44,044 nucleotides of DNA from JBAYNW01 sp041678605 (GCA_041678605.1 JBAYNW010000016.1:1-44044); one strand, 5' to 3'. Shown: positions 17,994 through 25,845, counted from the first letter of the stretch. The notes: generated by a model not told the origin, from the sequence alone. Made by a program: numbers and translations.

Positions 17994-18002
17994 TGCTATA
18001 AT
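17994..18002 (+). promoter_or_regulatory. Extended -10 seven nt before the GH57 ATG (leaderless candidate)
   Basis: TGCTATAAT fits TGnTATAAT exactly and ends at 18002; the ATG is at 18010. No SD, and the next in-frame ATG (18055) is inside the essential HMHQP motif. Confidence 0.65.
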
Positions 18003-18009
18003 TAATTTA

Positions 18010-20259
18010 ATGATTAGTGTTAGGAAAAAATTATCAATAGCTTTTTATTGGCACATGCATCAACCGGTCTATCAGCTGAATGCTGACAGCGACTATCTTA
18101 TGCCATGGGTTCGTCTGCATGGTGTGAAGGACTACCTTGACATGCTGTTGATTATGAAAGATTTTGAAAACCTGAAGCTGAATTTTAATCTGGTTCCTGT
18201 TTTGTTGGATTCTTTCATTGATTATGGGGAAAAGGGAAGTCATGACATTCATTCAAGGCTGACCGTAACAGAAACTTCGGATTTAACTAACGATGACAAA
18301 GAATTTATTTTGAATAACTTTTTTGATGCGAATTATTCTTCAATGATTTACAAACATGAGCCTTACAATCGGCTTTATCAAAAGCGTTTTGCCGGAGAAA
18401 ATGCTAACGTGTGCGATTTTTCCGATCAGGAATATTCTGATATTATGGCTTGGTTTAACCTTGTTTGGGTTGACCCGATTTATAAAAATATGTTTCCGGA
18501 GTTGAACAAATTGCTTGAAAAAGGTGAAAATTATACACTTAAGGACAGAGAAGAAATAATAGAACTTCATCGAAAAATAATCCGAATGATAATTCCTACT
18601 TATAAGGAATTTCTTGAAAAAGGGCGAATTGAGATTACCACAAGCCCTTATTATCACCCGATTTTACCGATTTTGCTTGACATTAAAGCATCTCAGGAAA
18701 ATCTTTCCAACATAGATCCGTCACTTTTTGATTTAAATATGGCGGAAGATGCAAAACTGCAAACAAAATACGCACTTGACAGAGTAGAAGAACTTTTTGG
18801 CAAGCGGCCGAGCGGAATCTGGCCTCCAGAAAACAGCATAAGCCCTCAAGAACTTGAGCTTTTTAAAGAACTGGGAATTGATTGGGCTGTTTCCGACGAA
18901 GGTATTTTAACAAATTCAATAGATTTTGAATTTATAAGAGATTTTAAAGGATATTTGGAAGACCCTTACTTTTTGATGAAGGCTTACAAGTATAAAACCA
19001 AAAACTCCGACATCCAGCTGGTTTTCAGGGATTCGGTTTTGCCTAATTTAATCAGTTTTGAATATGCAAATCACGACCCTAAAGTTGCGGCGGCAGATTT
19101 ATATGACAGAATAAAGGTTATCCAGAACAAACTGCAATCTTCGCCCGATAAAAACCATCTTTTGACAATTGCGATGGACGGAGAAAATTGTTGGGAAAAT
19201 TACGTTGAGGACGGCCACACCTTCCTTGAGACTATTTATTCAATGATAGAAGAAGATGAAACCCTTGAAACGGTTTTAATAAGCGATTATTTGGCTAAAG
19301 AAAAGCATCCCAAAAAACTTGAAAAAATTCACTCCGGCTCTTGGGTAAACAAAAATTTTCAGCTGTGGATAGCCGAGCCTGTTAAAAATTTAGCCTGGAC
19401 TTGTTTAAAACAGGCAAAAGAGGACTTAAACAATTTTGCCAGAGAAAACCCTCAAAACGAGAACTTAAAGCTTGCACATAAAGAATTAATGATAGATCAA
19501 GGCAGCGATTGGTTTTGGTGGTACGGGGAGCCGAATGATTCGGGACAGGACCATATTTTTGATTATTTGTTTCGAGAACATTTGAAAAACGCTTACAGGT
19601 ATTTGGGTCTTGAACAGCCTGCATACCTAAATTCTCCGCTTATTTCAACATTTACGAAACCGTCAAGATATCCGAAAGATACTATAACACCTAAAATTGA
19701 CGGAATGGGGGGGCAGGATGATGAAGAGTGGCTTAACGCAGGCTGCATAAATATGCCGGACGGGCCTGTTTTGCGTGAGAACAAACTGTTTGATAAAATT
19801 TGCTACGGAGCGGATGAAAACAATTTTTATTTAAGACTTTATCTAAACGGTTCAGTTCAGGAAGACCGCCCTGCCACACCTATTGTCTACCAATTTTACG
19901 TTTATATGAGAAATTGTGACAAGAAACAGCTTTTATCGTCGATAAGGGTAATAAATAAAACAGAAAATATTTTCCCGATAATGAGAGAAAAATTTCATAA
20001 TGAGCTGAGAATAGCCATGGTAGAGGGTAAATTGTACCCTACACGGCTTACAAAGGCCATGTGCAGCGGGTTATGGGCTATACAAAATACAAAAAATATA
20101 AAGACGGTTTTTCAAAAAGTTATCGACATAAGCGTTCCTTTTGAAAATTTGGACATCGCTTCGGGCGAAAGACTTGAATTTTTCTTCGCAAACGCAAACT
20201 TCGGGATAAAAGATTCGTTCATCCCTCAGGATGTTCTGCTTAACGTCCAACGCCCGTGA
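18010..20259 (+). CDS. Glycoside hydrolase family 57 (alpha-glucan-active type)
   Basis: 749 aa. The N-terminal GH57 barrel begins with the diagnostic FYWHMHQPVY (12-21). The nucleophile Glu is in IWPPENS (E274), followed by ELGIDWAVSDEG, and the acid/base Asp is in AMDGENCWENY (D390). A C-terminal beta-type domain of ~200 residues follows. No signal peptide, so probably cytosolic, acting as an amylase, glucanotransferase or branching enzyme on alpha-glucan. It is divergent from a GT4 gene across 55 nt holding two back-to-back promoters. The gene ends where a heptad array begins: only the TGA separates coding sequence from repeat. Confidence 0.9.
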   Translation: MISVRKKLSIAFYWHMHQPVYQLNADSDYLMPWVRLHGVKDYLDMLLIMKDFENLKLNFNLVPVLLDSFIDYGEKGSHDIHSRLTVTETSDLTNDDKEFILNNFFDANYSSMIYKHEPYNRLYQKRFAGENANVCDFSDQEYSDIMAWFNLVWVDPIYKNMFPELNKLLEKGENYTLKDREEIIELHRKIIRMIIPTYKEFLEKGRIEITTSPYYHPILPILLDIKASQENLSNIDPSLFDLNMAEDAKLQTKYALDRVEELFGKRPSGIWPPENSISPQELELFKELGIDWAVSDEGILTNSIDFEFIRDFKGYLEDPYFLMKAYKYKTKNSDIQLVFRDSVLPNLISFEYANHDPKVAAADLYDRIKVIQNKLQSSPDKNHLLTIAMDGENCWENYVEDGHTFLETIYSMIEEDETLETVLISDYLAKEKHPKKLEKIHSGSWVNKNFQLWIAEPVKNLAWTCLKQAKEDLNNFARENPQNENLKLAHKELMIDQGSDWFWWYGEPNDSGQDHIFDYLFREHLKNAYRYLGLEQPAYLNSPLISTFTKPSRYPKDTITPKIDGMGGQDDEEWLNAGCINMPDGPVLRENKLFDKICYGADENNFYLRLYLNGSVQEDRPATPIVYQFYVYMRNCDKKQLLSSIRVINKTENIFPIMREKFHNELRIAMVEGKLYPTRLTKAMCSGLWAIQNTKNIKTVFQKVIDISVPFENLDIASGERLEFFFANANFGIKDSFIPQDVLLNVQRP

Positions 20260-20367
20260 AAAGGGGAAACGGGGAATGGGGAATGGGAAATGGGAAATAG
20301 GAAATGGGAAATAGGGAATGGGAAATGGGAAATGGACTTCTCAGCCCTTAAGCCTTTCAACACCTCC
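20260..20367. repeat. Heptanucleotide (STRR-like) repeat array after GH57
   Basis: Nine in-phase heptads of the GGGAATG/GGAAATG/GGAAATA type occupy 20272-20334. The phase continues through GACTTCT-CAGCCCT-TAAGCCT-TTCAACA to 20362. The same ending module occurs, inverted, inside rqcH at 27735-27768. The rest of the 311-nt gap to the GIY-YIG gene holds a TTCTTTTTT/AAAAAAGAA hairpin (20425-20444) and direct repeat A. Confidence 0.9.
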
Positions 20368-20452
20368 ACATCAATCTGTTTTGCTTTAGTATAAATTGAA
20401 GCAGAGTACCTAAAGTTTTTTGGGTTCTTTTTTACAAAAAAGAAAACGGATA

Positions 20453-20541
20453 CTCCTCACTTCTTTAATGACAATTATTCATTGCCCTCCTTCGTTAAAA
20501 CTTCGGAGGGCTAGCCGAACGAAGCCTTGGCGAAGTTCGGA
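20453..20541. repeat. 89-bp perfect direct repeat, copy A
   Basis: Identical over all 89 bases to 20888-20976. It contains two small hairpins: CCCTCC/GGAGGG and CCGAAC/GTTCGG. The two copies bracket the GIY-YIG gene. Confidence 0.95.
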
Positions 20542-20570
20542 TATTGCGGTTTTGGCAGCAATGTTCTCCG

Positions 20571-20813
20571 TTATTTAAAATGCTTATTTCTAAAAGCAAT
20601 GCCTGAACCAGATTTCAAGTATTTTTCAAAGTCCATAGCTAATTCTTTTGTCTGAAGTGCAAAATAGGCATGTATTTTCCAAGGCAAAAATTTTGATGTA
20701 TGTTTTACATATCCTTTATTATGTCTTTCAAATCTTTCTTTTAAGTCATTGGTATAACCGACATAATATTGCTCCGGATGGTTTATAGATTTCAATATAT
20801 AAGTATAAAACAT
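20571..20813 (-). CDS. GIY-YIG domain nuclease-like protein (UvrC/URI type)
   Basis: 80 aa, the size of stand-alone GIY-YIG proteins. FYTYILKS gives the GIY-equivalent strand, YYVGYTNDLKERFERHNKGY gives YVG with the catalytic Arg region, and AMDFEKYLKSGSG carries the conserved Glu. These small proteins cleave or bind DNA, and their cellular role is mostly unknown. It lies between two perfect 89-bp direct repeats, one touching the 3' end of tRNA-Ser, as in a transposable or duplicated cassette. No clear SD; TAATAT lies five nt before the ATG. Confidence 0.88.
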   Translation of the reverse strand: MFYTYILKSINHPEQYYVGYTNDLKERFERHNKGYVKHTSKFLPWKIHAYFALQTKELAMDFEKYLKSGSGIAFRNKHFK

Positions 20814-20887
20814 ATTAATAAGATACTCCTACGCTCTTTTCTCAACCAAAATTTATATAATAACTTCAAGATAAGCTTCGGAGCATT

Positions 20888-20976
20888 CTCCTCACTTCTT
20901 TAATGACAATTATTCATTGCCCTCCTTCGTTAAAACTTCGGAGGGCTAGCCGAACGAAGCCTTGGCGAAGTTCGGA
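20888..20976. repeat. 89-bp perfect direct repeat, copy B, abutting tRNA-Ser
   Basis: Identical to 20453-20541. Its last four bases (CGGA) are the discriminator and 3' acceptor bases of the tRNA-Ser gene. The repeat-to-repeat period is 435 bp and includes the GIY-YIG gene. Confidence 0.95.
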
Positions 20977-21059
20977 GAGAGGGGGATTCGAACCCCCGGT
21001 GAAATTGCTCCCACACAACCTTTCCAAGATTGCACCATCGACCGCTCGGACACCTCTCC
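20973..21059 (-). tRNA. tRNA-Ser (anticodon GGA)
   Basis: 87 nt, type II tRNA with a long variable arm. On the minus strand the acceptor GGAGAGG pairs with TCTCTCC, discriminator G. The anticodon loop CTTGGAAAG gives anticodon GGA (codons UCC/UCU), and the T arm is GGGGG-TTCGAAT-CCCCC. CCA is not encoded. The 3' end touches direct repeat copy B. Confidence 0.96.
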
Positions 21060-21060
21060 A

Positions 21061-21282
21061 TTAGCCGTAGCCCGAACGAAGTGAGGATGCAAAATCGTTC
21101 GCTACATAAAATATTCGTGATAAAAAAGTTCAATTTAGCCGTAGCCCGAACATTATTCGTAGCCCGAGCGTTATTTTAACTGTTAACGTCAAGTCTAGCG
21201 ATTAACGTAGCGAGGATATAAAATCGCCCGCTGTTAAAAATATTTGTGGTAAAGAAAGTTCAATTTTAGCCGTAGCACTAAC
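21061..21282. repeat. Imperfect direct repeats upstream of tRNA-Ser
   Basis: TTAGCCGTAGC occurs at 21061, 21135 and 21266, and the ~80-bp stretches 21073-21151 and 21202-21282 are similar throughout (shared AAAATCG, AAAGTTCAATTT). No gene in this 295-nt gap. Function unknown. Confidence 0.7.
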
Positions 21283-21312
21283 ATATTCCTATTTTATCAC
21301 AAATTTTTTATG

Positions 21313-21318
21313 TATAAT
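21313..21318 (+). promoter_or_regulatory. -10 box upstream of the methyltransferase-like gene
   Basis: Perfect TATAAT, 36 nt before the ATG at 21355, with AGGAAAGAG as SD in between. No convincing -35. Confidence 0.5.
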
Positions 21319-21354
21319 GTTTATGTGTCAACAGGCCCTAGGAAAGAGTAAAAA

Positions 21355-22275
21355 ATGATTTTAATCGGCGAAAACATACATATAATTTCCAAAGCGGTTC
21401 AGTCGGCTCTTGCCGAAAGAGACGAAGAATTCACTTTGGATTTAATCAAAAAACAATCTCATATGAATTATATCGACTTGAACGTCGGGCCGGCCAAAGG
21501 CGAACTTGAGGGAGTTTTGCCATGGCTTTGCGAACTCGTTGAAAAAAGTACGGATTTGAAAATTTCTTTTGACACAACAAACGCTGTGGAAATGGAAAAA
21601 GGTTTGGAAAAGAGCAGAAACCCTCAGGACTGCTTGCTGAACAGCACCTCCGCAGATGAAGTCCGACTTGAAAAATTGACAGATTTGGCGGCGGATTTTG
21701 GGGCAAATCTCATTGCCTTAACCATGAACAAAGAAATCGGCATCCCAAAATCCGCCGATGACAGACTTAATTTGGCGTTCGAAATTTTTGAAAAATGTAA
21801 GCAAAAAGAAGTCCAAAACGAAAAGATTTTCTTCGACCCGTTAATTTTGCCGGTAAGCGTTGACCAGTCGCAGGCTCAGGAGGCGTTGAACACAATTCAG
21901 ATGATTAAACAGAGCTTTGACCCGGAGGTTATGACGACAATCGGACTTTCAAACATCTCAAACGGCTCACCAAAAGAAATTCGGCCTTTAATTAACAGGA
22001 TTTTTGCCGTTCTGGCTTTTGGGGCGGGGCTTGACAGTGCAATAATTGATTCTTTCGACAGCGAGTTAATTAGTACAGTCAAAATCCTTGAAAATCATTC
22101 CCCTGCCGATGAAACGGAAAAACTTTATATTGATTTGGCTGATATGATGAGGGATTTTGCTAATTTGGAAGATGTCAGCTATGATAAAACCGACCCAACA
22201 CAGGTTGAAATTATCAAAACTGCACGTATTTTGCTCAATAAAGACGTTTACACTCACAGTTTCAGGCAAATTTAG
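21355..22275 (+). CDS. Pterin-binding (methyltetrahydrofolate) methyltransferase-like protein
   Basis: 306 aa TIM barrel of the pterin-binding/DHPS-like superfamily. Visible blocks match methyl-H4folate:corrinoid methyltransferases (MeTr/AcsE, MetH H4folate domain): MILIGENIHI, YIDLNVGPAKG, KISFDTTNAVEM, LLNSTSADEVRLEKL, LIALTMN, FFDPLILPVSVD and TTIGLSNISNGSP. It should move a methyl group between methyl-H4folate and a corrinoid protein in the cytosol. No corrinoid protein or carbonyl-branch gene is within the window, so its partner is unknown. It ends 2 nt before the convergent era gene. SD AGGAAAGAG. Confidence 0.85.
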   Translation: MILIGENIHIISKAVQSALAERDEEFTLDLIKKQSHMNYIDLNVGPAKGELEGVLPWLCELVEKSTDLKISFDTTNAVEMEKGLEKSRNPQDCLLNSTSADEVRLEKLTDLAADFGANLIALTMNKEIGIPKSADDRLNLAFEIFEKCKQKEVQNEKIFFDPLILPVSVDQSQAQEALNTIQMIKQSFDPEVMTTIGLSNISNGSPKEIRPLINRIFAVLAFGAGLDSAIIDSFDSELISTVKILENHSPADETEKLYIDLADMMRDFANLEDVSYDKTDPTQVEIIKTARILLNKDVYTHSFRQI

Positions 22276-22277
22276 GC

Positions 22278-23189
22278 CTATGGATTTTCGTAGCCGAGAT
22301 TTTTGAGCGATTTGTCATTTTTTCGCCAATCTTTTTCGACTTTTACATTCAACTCAAGATAAACTTTTTTCTGCGTAATTTCTTCAAGTTCAAGCCTTGC
22401 CTGAGTTCCGATAATTTTAATCATGCTTCCGCCCTTGCCTACCAAAATCCCCTTCTGGCTTTTTTGTTCGCAGTAAATTGTTGCATAAATTTTGTCAATC
22501 TTGTCTTTTTCTTCGTATTTTTCAACCAAAACCGCTACAGAATGGGGAATTTCCTCTTTCGTATTAATTAAAATCTTTTCCCTGATGATTTCTTGAGCGA
22601 TGGAACGCATTGTTTCCTCAGTCACAACGTCCTCGGGATAAAGCATTTCGCCTTCCGGCAGGATTTTCATAATATTTTCAATCAAAGCGTCTTTGTTTTT
22701 ACCGGTTTTTGCGGAGAGTTGAATGGTTGAATTGTCAAACGGCGGAACGGTCGGAAGATTTTTATATGTTTCTAAATTTATATCAATTTTCTCAGGGTCT
22801 TTAATTATATCAATTTTATTCAAGACTAACAAAACGGGGGTTTTGGTTTTATTTAAAATATTTTCCACAATCCACTTGTCGCCCTTGCCTGCAGGTTCTG
22901 AACCATCAACCAAAAACAAGATTAAATCTGCGTCAGGAACGGCAATTTTTGCCTCATCAAGCAAAAATTGCCCCAGTTTATTTAGCGGTTTATGCACGCC
23001 CGGAGTATCTACAAAAATTATTTGGCCTTCATCTGTGGTCAAAATGCCCTTTATTCTTTTTCTTGTTGTTTGGGCTTTATCTGTTGCAATAACAATTTTT
23101 TGGCCCAAAATTTGGTTCAAAAGTGTTGATTTCCCGACATTTGGCCGGCCTATTATTGCGACAAACCCTGATTTGAAATTTTTATTCAT
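22278..23189 (-). CDS. era: GTPase Era
   Basis: 303 aa, full length. The G domain shows GRPNVGKST (G1, 15-23), DTPGVHKP (G3) and LNKIDI (G4). The C-terminal KH domain has the GKGGSMIKIIGTQARLELE signature. Era binds the 3' end of 16S rRNA and helps assemble the 30S subunit. It is transcribed alone leftward and abuts the convergent methyltransferase gene. A moderate SD (AACAAG) precedes the ATG. Confidence 0.97.
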   Translation of the reverse strand: MNKNFKSGFVAIIGRPNVGKSTLLNQILGQKIVIATDKAQTTRKRIKGILTTDEGQIIFVDTPGVHKPLNKLGQFLLDEAKIAVPDADLILFLVDGSEPAGKGDKWIVENILNKTKTPVLLVLNKIDIIKDPEKIDINLETYKNLPTVPPFDNSTIQLSAKTGKNKDALIENIMKILPEGEMLYPEDVVTEETMRSIAQEIIREKILINTKEEIPHSVAVLVEKYEEKDKIDKIYATIYCEQKSQKGILVGKGGSMIKIIGTQARLELEEITQKKVYLELNVKVEKDWRKNDKSLKNLGYENP

Positions 23190-23223
23190 CTTGTTTTATC
23201 TCTTGTCTATAGCTACAGGTTAA

Positions 23224-23571
23224 TTATAACATTAGTGTGATATTTAATTTATAAATTATTAAGAGATATTGTTTAAAAAAAAATTTCTAACTCACTACTC
23301 TCAGGAGAGAAATTTTTCAACTTTCCATTTCGCCAACGGGGTTCGGGGCGGTAGCCCTGACGCTTTGGCATTTTGTACGCGGTTTTTTTCTCTGCTTGGT
23401 TGCGAGCGTTAAACGAGTTCCATCTTTTGCAAAACAATTTTGCCATTTTTGCAAAAGATAGCCACTCTCTGCTCGCAATCCGCTTTCTTTCCGTTCGATT
23501 TCTTTTCTTTTTTTGCATCGCAACAAAAAAAGAAAAGAAATGGGACAAATTTTTTATTATATAATAAAATT
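23224..23571. other. Gene-free 348-nt region with strong inverted repeats
   Basis: It contains a 13-bp perfect inverted repeat, ATCTTTTGCAAAA (23422-23434) with TTTTGCAAAAGAT (23447-23459), and a 17-bp perfect inverted repeat at 23499-23515 and 23524-23540 with an 8-nt loop. Short overlapping ORFs on both strands look non-coding. Base composition is richer in GC between 23330 and 23420 than in its surroundings, which suggests an inserted repeat. Confidence 0.6.
23560..23565 (+). promoter_or_regulatory. -10 box six nt before the wecB ATG (leaderless candidate)
   Basis: Perfect TATAAT, gap AAAATT, ATG at 23572. No SD. Confidence 0.6.
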
Positions 23572-24705
23572 ATGGCTAAGAAAAATATTTTATTTGTGTT
23601 TGGAACGCGTCCGGAGGTGATTAAGCTGGCTCCGGTTATTTTGGAGTTGAAAAAATATCCCGAGGATTACAACGTAATTGTCTGCAACACCGAACAGCAA
23701 AGGGAGTTGTCTAACCAGACGCTTTCTTATTTCGGGCTTAAGGCCAATATAAATTTGGACTGCATGAGAGAAAACCAGACTCTTGCGAGTGTTCAGTCAA
23801 GAATTTTGGAGGCATTGGATAAGATTTTTAACGAAAATAAAATTGACGCAACAATTGTTCAGGGTGACACCATAACTGTGCTAACCGGTTCTCTTGTAAG
23901 CTTTTACCACAAAGTACCTGTTTTCCACGTAGAAGCGGGGCTTCGTTCTTACGACATTTTTGAACCGTTCCCCGAAGAAGTTATGCGTCAAATGACAAGC
24001 AGGGTTGCAGACATTCATTTTGCCCCGACAGAGGCTAACAAAAAAGCTCTTTTGCTTGAGAATATTGATGCGGCTAAAGTATCGGTCGTTGGAAACACCG
24101 TTATAGACGCACTTTTCTGCCTTTCCGAAGAAGTTATGAATAAATCCGAAGAATTTTTTAAGGAGGCGGGGGTTAAGATTGATGACAAACTGGTTTTAAT
24201 AACCGTCCACAGACGTGAAAATCACGGAGAAAGGCTTGACAGGATTATTCAGGCTATTTCAAGCTTGGCGGGGGAATATTCCAATCACACATTTGTTTTG
24301 CCGGTTCACCCAAATCCTAATGTTAAGTCCAAAATTTATGAAAATTTGGGGCATTTTGATAACGTTAAACTTTTCCCGCCTTTAGATTATACGAATTTGG
24401 TGTATCTGATGAAAAATGCAAAACTGATTTTGACTGATTCGGGGGGAATTCAGGAGGAAGCACCGTCTTTCGGGTGTCCGACGCTTGTAATGCGTTACGA
24501 AACAGAACGCCGCGAGGGAATTGATGTAGGAGCTTCGGTTTTGGTCGGAGCGGATTACGGCAAGATACTTAAACAGAGTGAAAAGATTTTGCAAAATGAA
24601 AAATCAGCTTCTCGCCTAAACGTCCAAAATCCTTACGGCGACGGTAAATCGTCGGAAAAAATAGAAAAAATCATGAGAGATTATTTTAACAGACCTGCTG
24701 AATAA
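23572..24705 (+). CDS. wecB: UDP-N-acetylglucosamine 2-epimerase (non-hydrolysing)
   Basis: 377 aa, family length. It interconverts UDP-GlcNAc and UDP-ManNAc for surface polysaccharides. Seen are GTRPEVIKLAPVI at the N-terminus, QGDT (catalytic Asp), EAGLRS (Glu), PEEVMRQM (Glu), VHRRENHG (His) and DSGGIQEEAPS for UDP binding. The longer reading from 23440 starts within the inverted-repeat region and encodes Phe/Lys-rich nonsense; homology begins exactly at MAKKNILFVFGTRPE. No SD; TATAAT six nt upstream makes a leaderless mRNA likely. Confidence 0.95.
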   Translation: MAKKNILFVFGTRPEVIKLAPVILELKKYPEDYNVIVCNTEQQRELSNQTLSYFGLKANINLDCMRENQTLASVQSRILEALDKIFNENKIDATIVQGDTITVLTGSLVSFYHKVPVFHVEAGLRSYDIFEPFPEEVMRQMTSRVADIHFAPTEANKKALLLENIDAAKVSVVGNTVIDALFCLSEEVMNKSEEFFKEAGVKIDDKLVLITVHRRENHGERLDRIIQAISSLAGEYSNHTFVLPVHPNPNVKSKIYENLGHFDNVKLFPPLDYTNLVYLMKNAKLILTDSGGIQEEAPSFGCPTLVMRYETERREGIDVGASVLVGADYGKILKQSEKILQNEKSASRLNVQNPYGDGKSSEKIEKIMRDYFNRPAE

Positions 24706-24713
24706 AAATAATA

Positions 24714-25022
24714 TCAGCCCATTTTTACAAAGAAAATTTTTCCGTAGTTATCAATATGTTCTTTTAATTTTTCGTTTTGAATTGTGGCATAATCAGTTAC
24801 ATCAAACATGTAAGGGGTGTTAAGTTCATCAAGTTCAAAACCGATTTTTTTCACCACTTCCTTATCAATATTTCCATACAGGGCAAAATCTATGTCAGAA
24901 CCCTTACGGTAATTTCCCATTGCTCTTGAACCATAAATTTTAACCATACTAATTTTGGGTATTTGAGAAAAATAGCCCTTCAATATTTCGGCGGTTTTTT
25001 CACTTAAACCAAAGTCAATCAT
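24714..25022 (-). CDS. mntA: MntA-type nucleotidyltransferase antitoxin
   Basis: 102 aa minimal nucleotidyltransferase. The signature GS-X10-DXD is exact: GSRAMGNYRKGSDIDF (residues ~31-46). In characterised HepT/MntA systems this antitoxin adds AMP units to a Tyr of the HEPN toxin and silences it. It overlaps the end of the HEPN gene by 8 bp, toxin first. The pair matches HI0073/HI0074-type modules. It ends 8 nt from the convergent epimerase gene. Confidence 0.88.
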   Translation of the reverse strand: MIDFGLSEKTAEILKGYFSQIPKISMVKIYGSRAMGNYRKGSDIDFALYGNIDKEVVKKIGFELDELNTPYMFDVTDYATIQNEKLKEHIDNYGKIFFVKMG

Positions 25023-25419
25023 TCAATTTGCCTTTTAAAAAATTATATGCGGAATCTAATTTGGAAAAATATTCCAGCTTGATGCTATCAATAACTTCCT
25101 GAGCCTTGGCTTCATCATAAATATGCGATGTCAAATTTCTGTCGTCAAGCATTTTCAACCAAGTTTCTCCATCTTCGATAATTTCAATTGCGAAAGATTG
25201 CTTTATAACCTCTCTCGGGGCTTGCGATTTATAACCCAAATAATTCAGGTAATCTTTCAATGTTTTCCAGGCAAGTTCAATATCCATTTCATAGGATTGG
25301 ATAACCGCAAGTTTATAAGCCTTGCTGGATGGTTCTTTATCCAGTAAATCAAGCATTTCAATTAAGTTATTGTGTGCAAGTTCAAGATTGCTAAACCTTT
25401 GTTTCCATCTGATGTCCAT
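25015..25419 (-). CDS. hepT: HEPN-domain toxin (HepT / HI0074-like)
   Basis: 134 aa all-helical protein. The HEPN RNase motif RX4HXY is present as RNLTSHIY (near residue 95), with the AMPylatable Tyr at its end. Its WKQRFSNLELAHNNL start and WKTLKDYLNYLG match the 'nucleotidyltransferase substrate-binding' family. It is expected to cleave RNA unless neutralised by the MntA-like protein encoded directly downstream. A longer reading from 25470 is possible, but the ATG at 25419 has a strong GGGAGGTGG SD and is chosen. Confidence 0.88.
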   Translation of the reverse strand: MDIRWKQRFSNLELAHNNLIEMLDLLDKEPSSKAYKLAVIQSYEMDIELAWKTLKDYLNYLGYKSQAPREVIKQSFAIEIIEDGETWLKMLDDRNLTSHIYDEAKAQEVIDSIKLEYFSKLDSAYNFLKGKLND

Positions 25420-25482
25420 GGTTGCCACCTCCCAATTCTTGAAATGATTATAGCATAAAAAGGGGAACAAGAGGACACATTT

Positions 25483-25698
25483 CTAAATTTTTTTAAACTC
25501 GATTTCATAGCCCAAAATGTCACAAATATCAAGCATTTCATTGAATTTCAATGTTCCTTTTATTAATTTTTGGGATAATGTTTGTTGATAAACATGTTCA
25601 CCTTTAAGCTGTGTCAATTTTTCGGCTAATTTGCTGACCGACATGTTTTCTTTCATTAAAAGAATTTTTAAAAATTCTCTGGCGTTTGTTACTTTCAT
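25483..25698 (-). CDS. Small HTH (Xre-like) protein
   Basis: 71 aa. VSKLAEKLTQLKGEHVYQQTLSQKLIKG followed by FNEMLDICDILGYEIEF has the layout of a Cro-like HTH with a degenerate turn. It could regulate the adjacent hepT-mntA pair 64 nt downstream, by position only. There is no SD; a perfect TATAAT lies with a six-nt gap (TAATGT) before the ATG, so it is a leaderless candidate. Confidence 0.65.
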   Translation of the reverse strand: MKVTNAREFLKILLMKENMSVSKLAEKLTQLKGEHVYQQTLSQKLIKGTLKFNEMLDICDILGYEIEFKKI

Positions 25699-25704
25699 AC
25701 ATTA

Positions 25705-25710
25705 ATTATA
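25705..25710 (-). promoter_or_regulatory. -10 box six nt before the small HTH gene ATG (leaderless candidate)
   Basis: Perfect TATAAT on the minus strand (25710 to 25705), ATG at 25698. Confidence 0.55.
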
Positions 25711-25753
25711 ATGTTAATTATTAATTTTTATGATACTTACAAGCAAATCAACT

Positions 25754-25782
25754 TGACTTTATTTTCTTATTAAAATAATATG
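25754..25782 (+). promoter_or_regulatory. Sigma-70 type promoter of the second prepilin gene
   Basis: TTGACT (25754-25759), 17-nt spacer, TAATAT (25777-25782), 63 nt before the ATG at 25846. Confidence 0.6.
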
Positions 25783-25845
25783 GTTTTAATTACAATCAAA
25801 ATAATGTAACTAATTTTAAGAAATCGTAACATTAATTGGAAAAAT

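Noticed and set aside
20260..20367. Heptad arrays considered as a CRISPR array
   Set aside because: Units are 7 nt with no spacers and no cas genes; they are simple tandem repeats.
20453..21059. Direct repeats plus tRNA considered as attL/attR of an integrative element
   Set aside because: The repeats share only four bases with the tRNA 3' end and no integrase is present, so a classical tRNA-integrated island is not supported; kept instead as a GIY-YIG cassette hypothesis.
20930..21133. 67-aa minus-strand ORF across tRNA-Ser
   Set aside because: It covers the tRNA gene and repeat DNA.
23273..23548. Basic 91-aa ORF on the minus strand in the era-wecB gap, with an overlapping 69-aa ORF
   Set aside because: Its codons follow an inverted repeat and low-complexity A/T tracts, two frames are equally open, and there is no RBS. 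It looks like non-coding repeat DNA.
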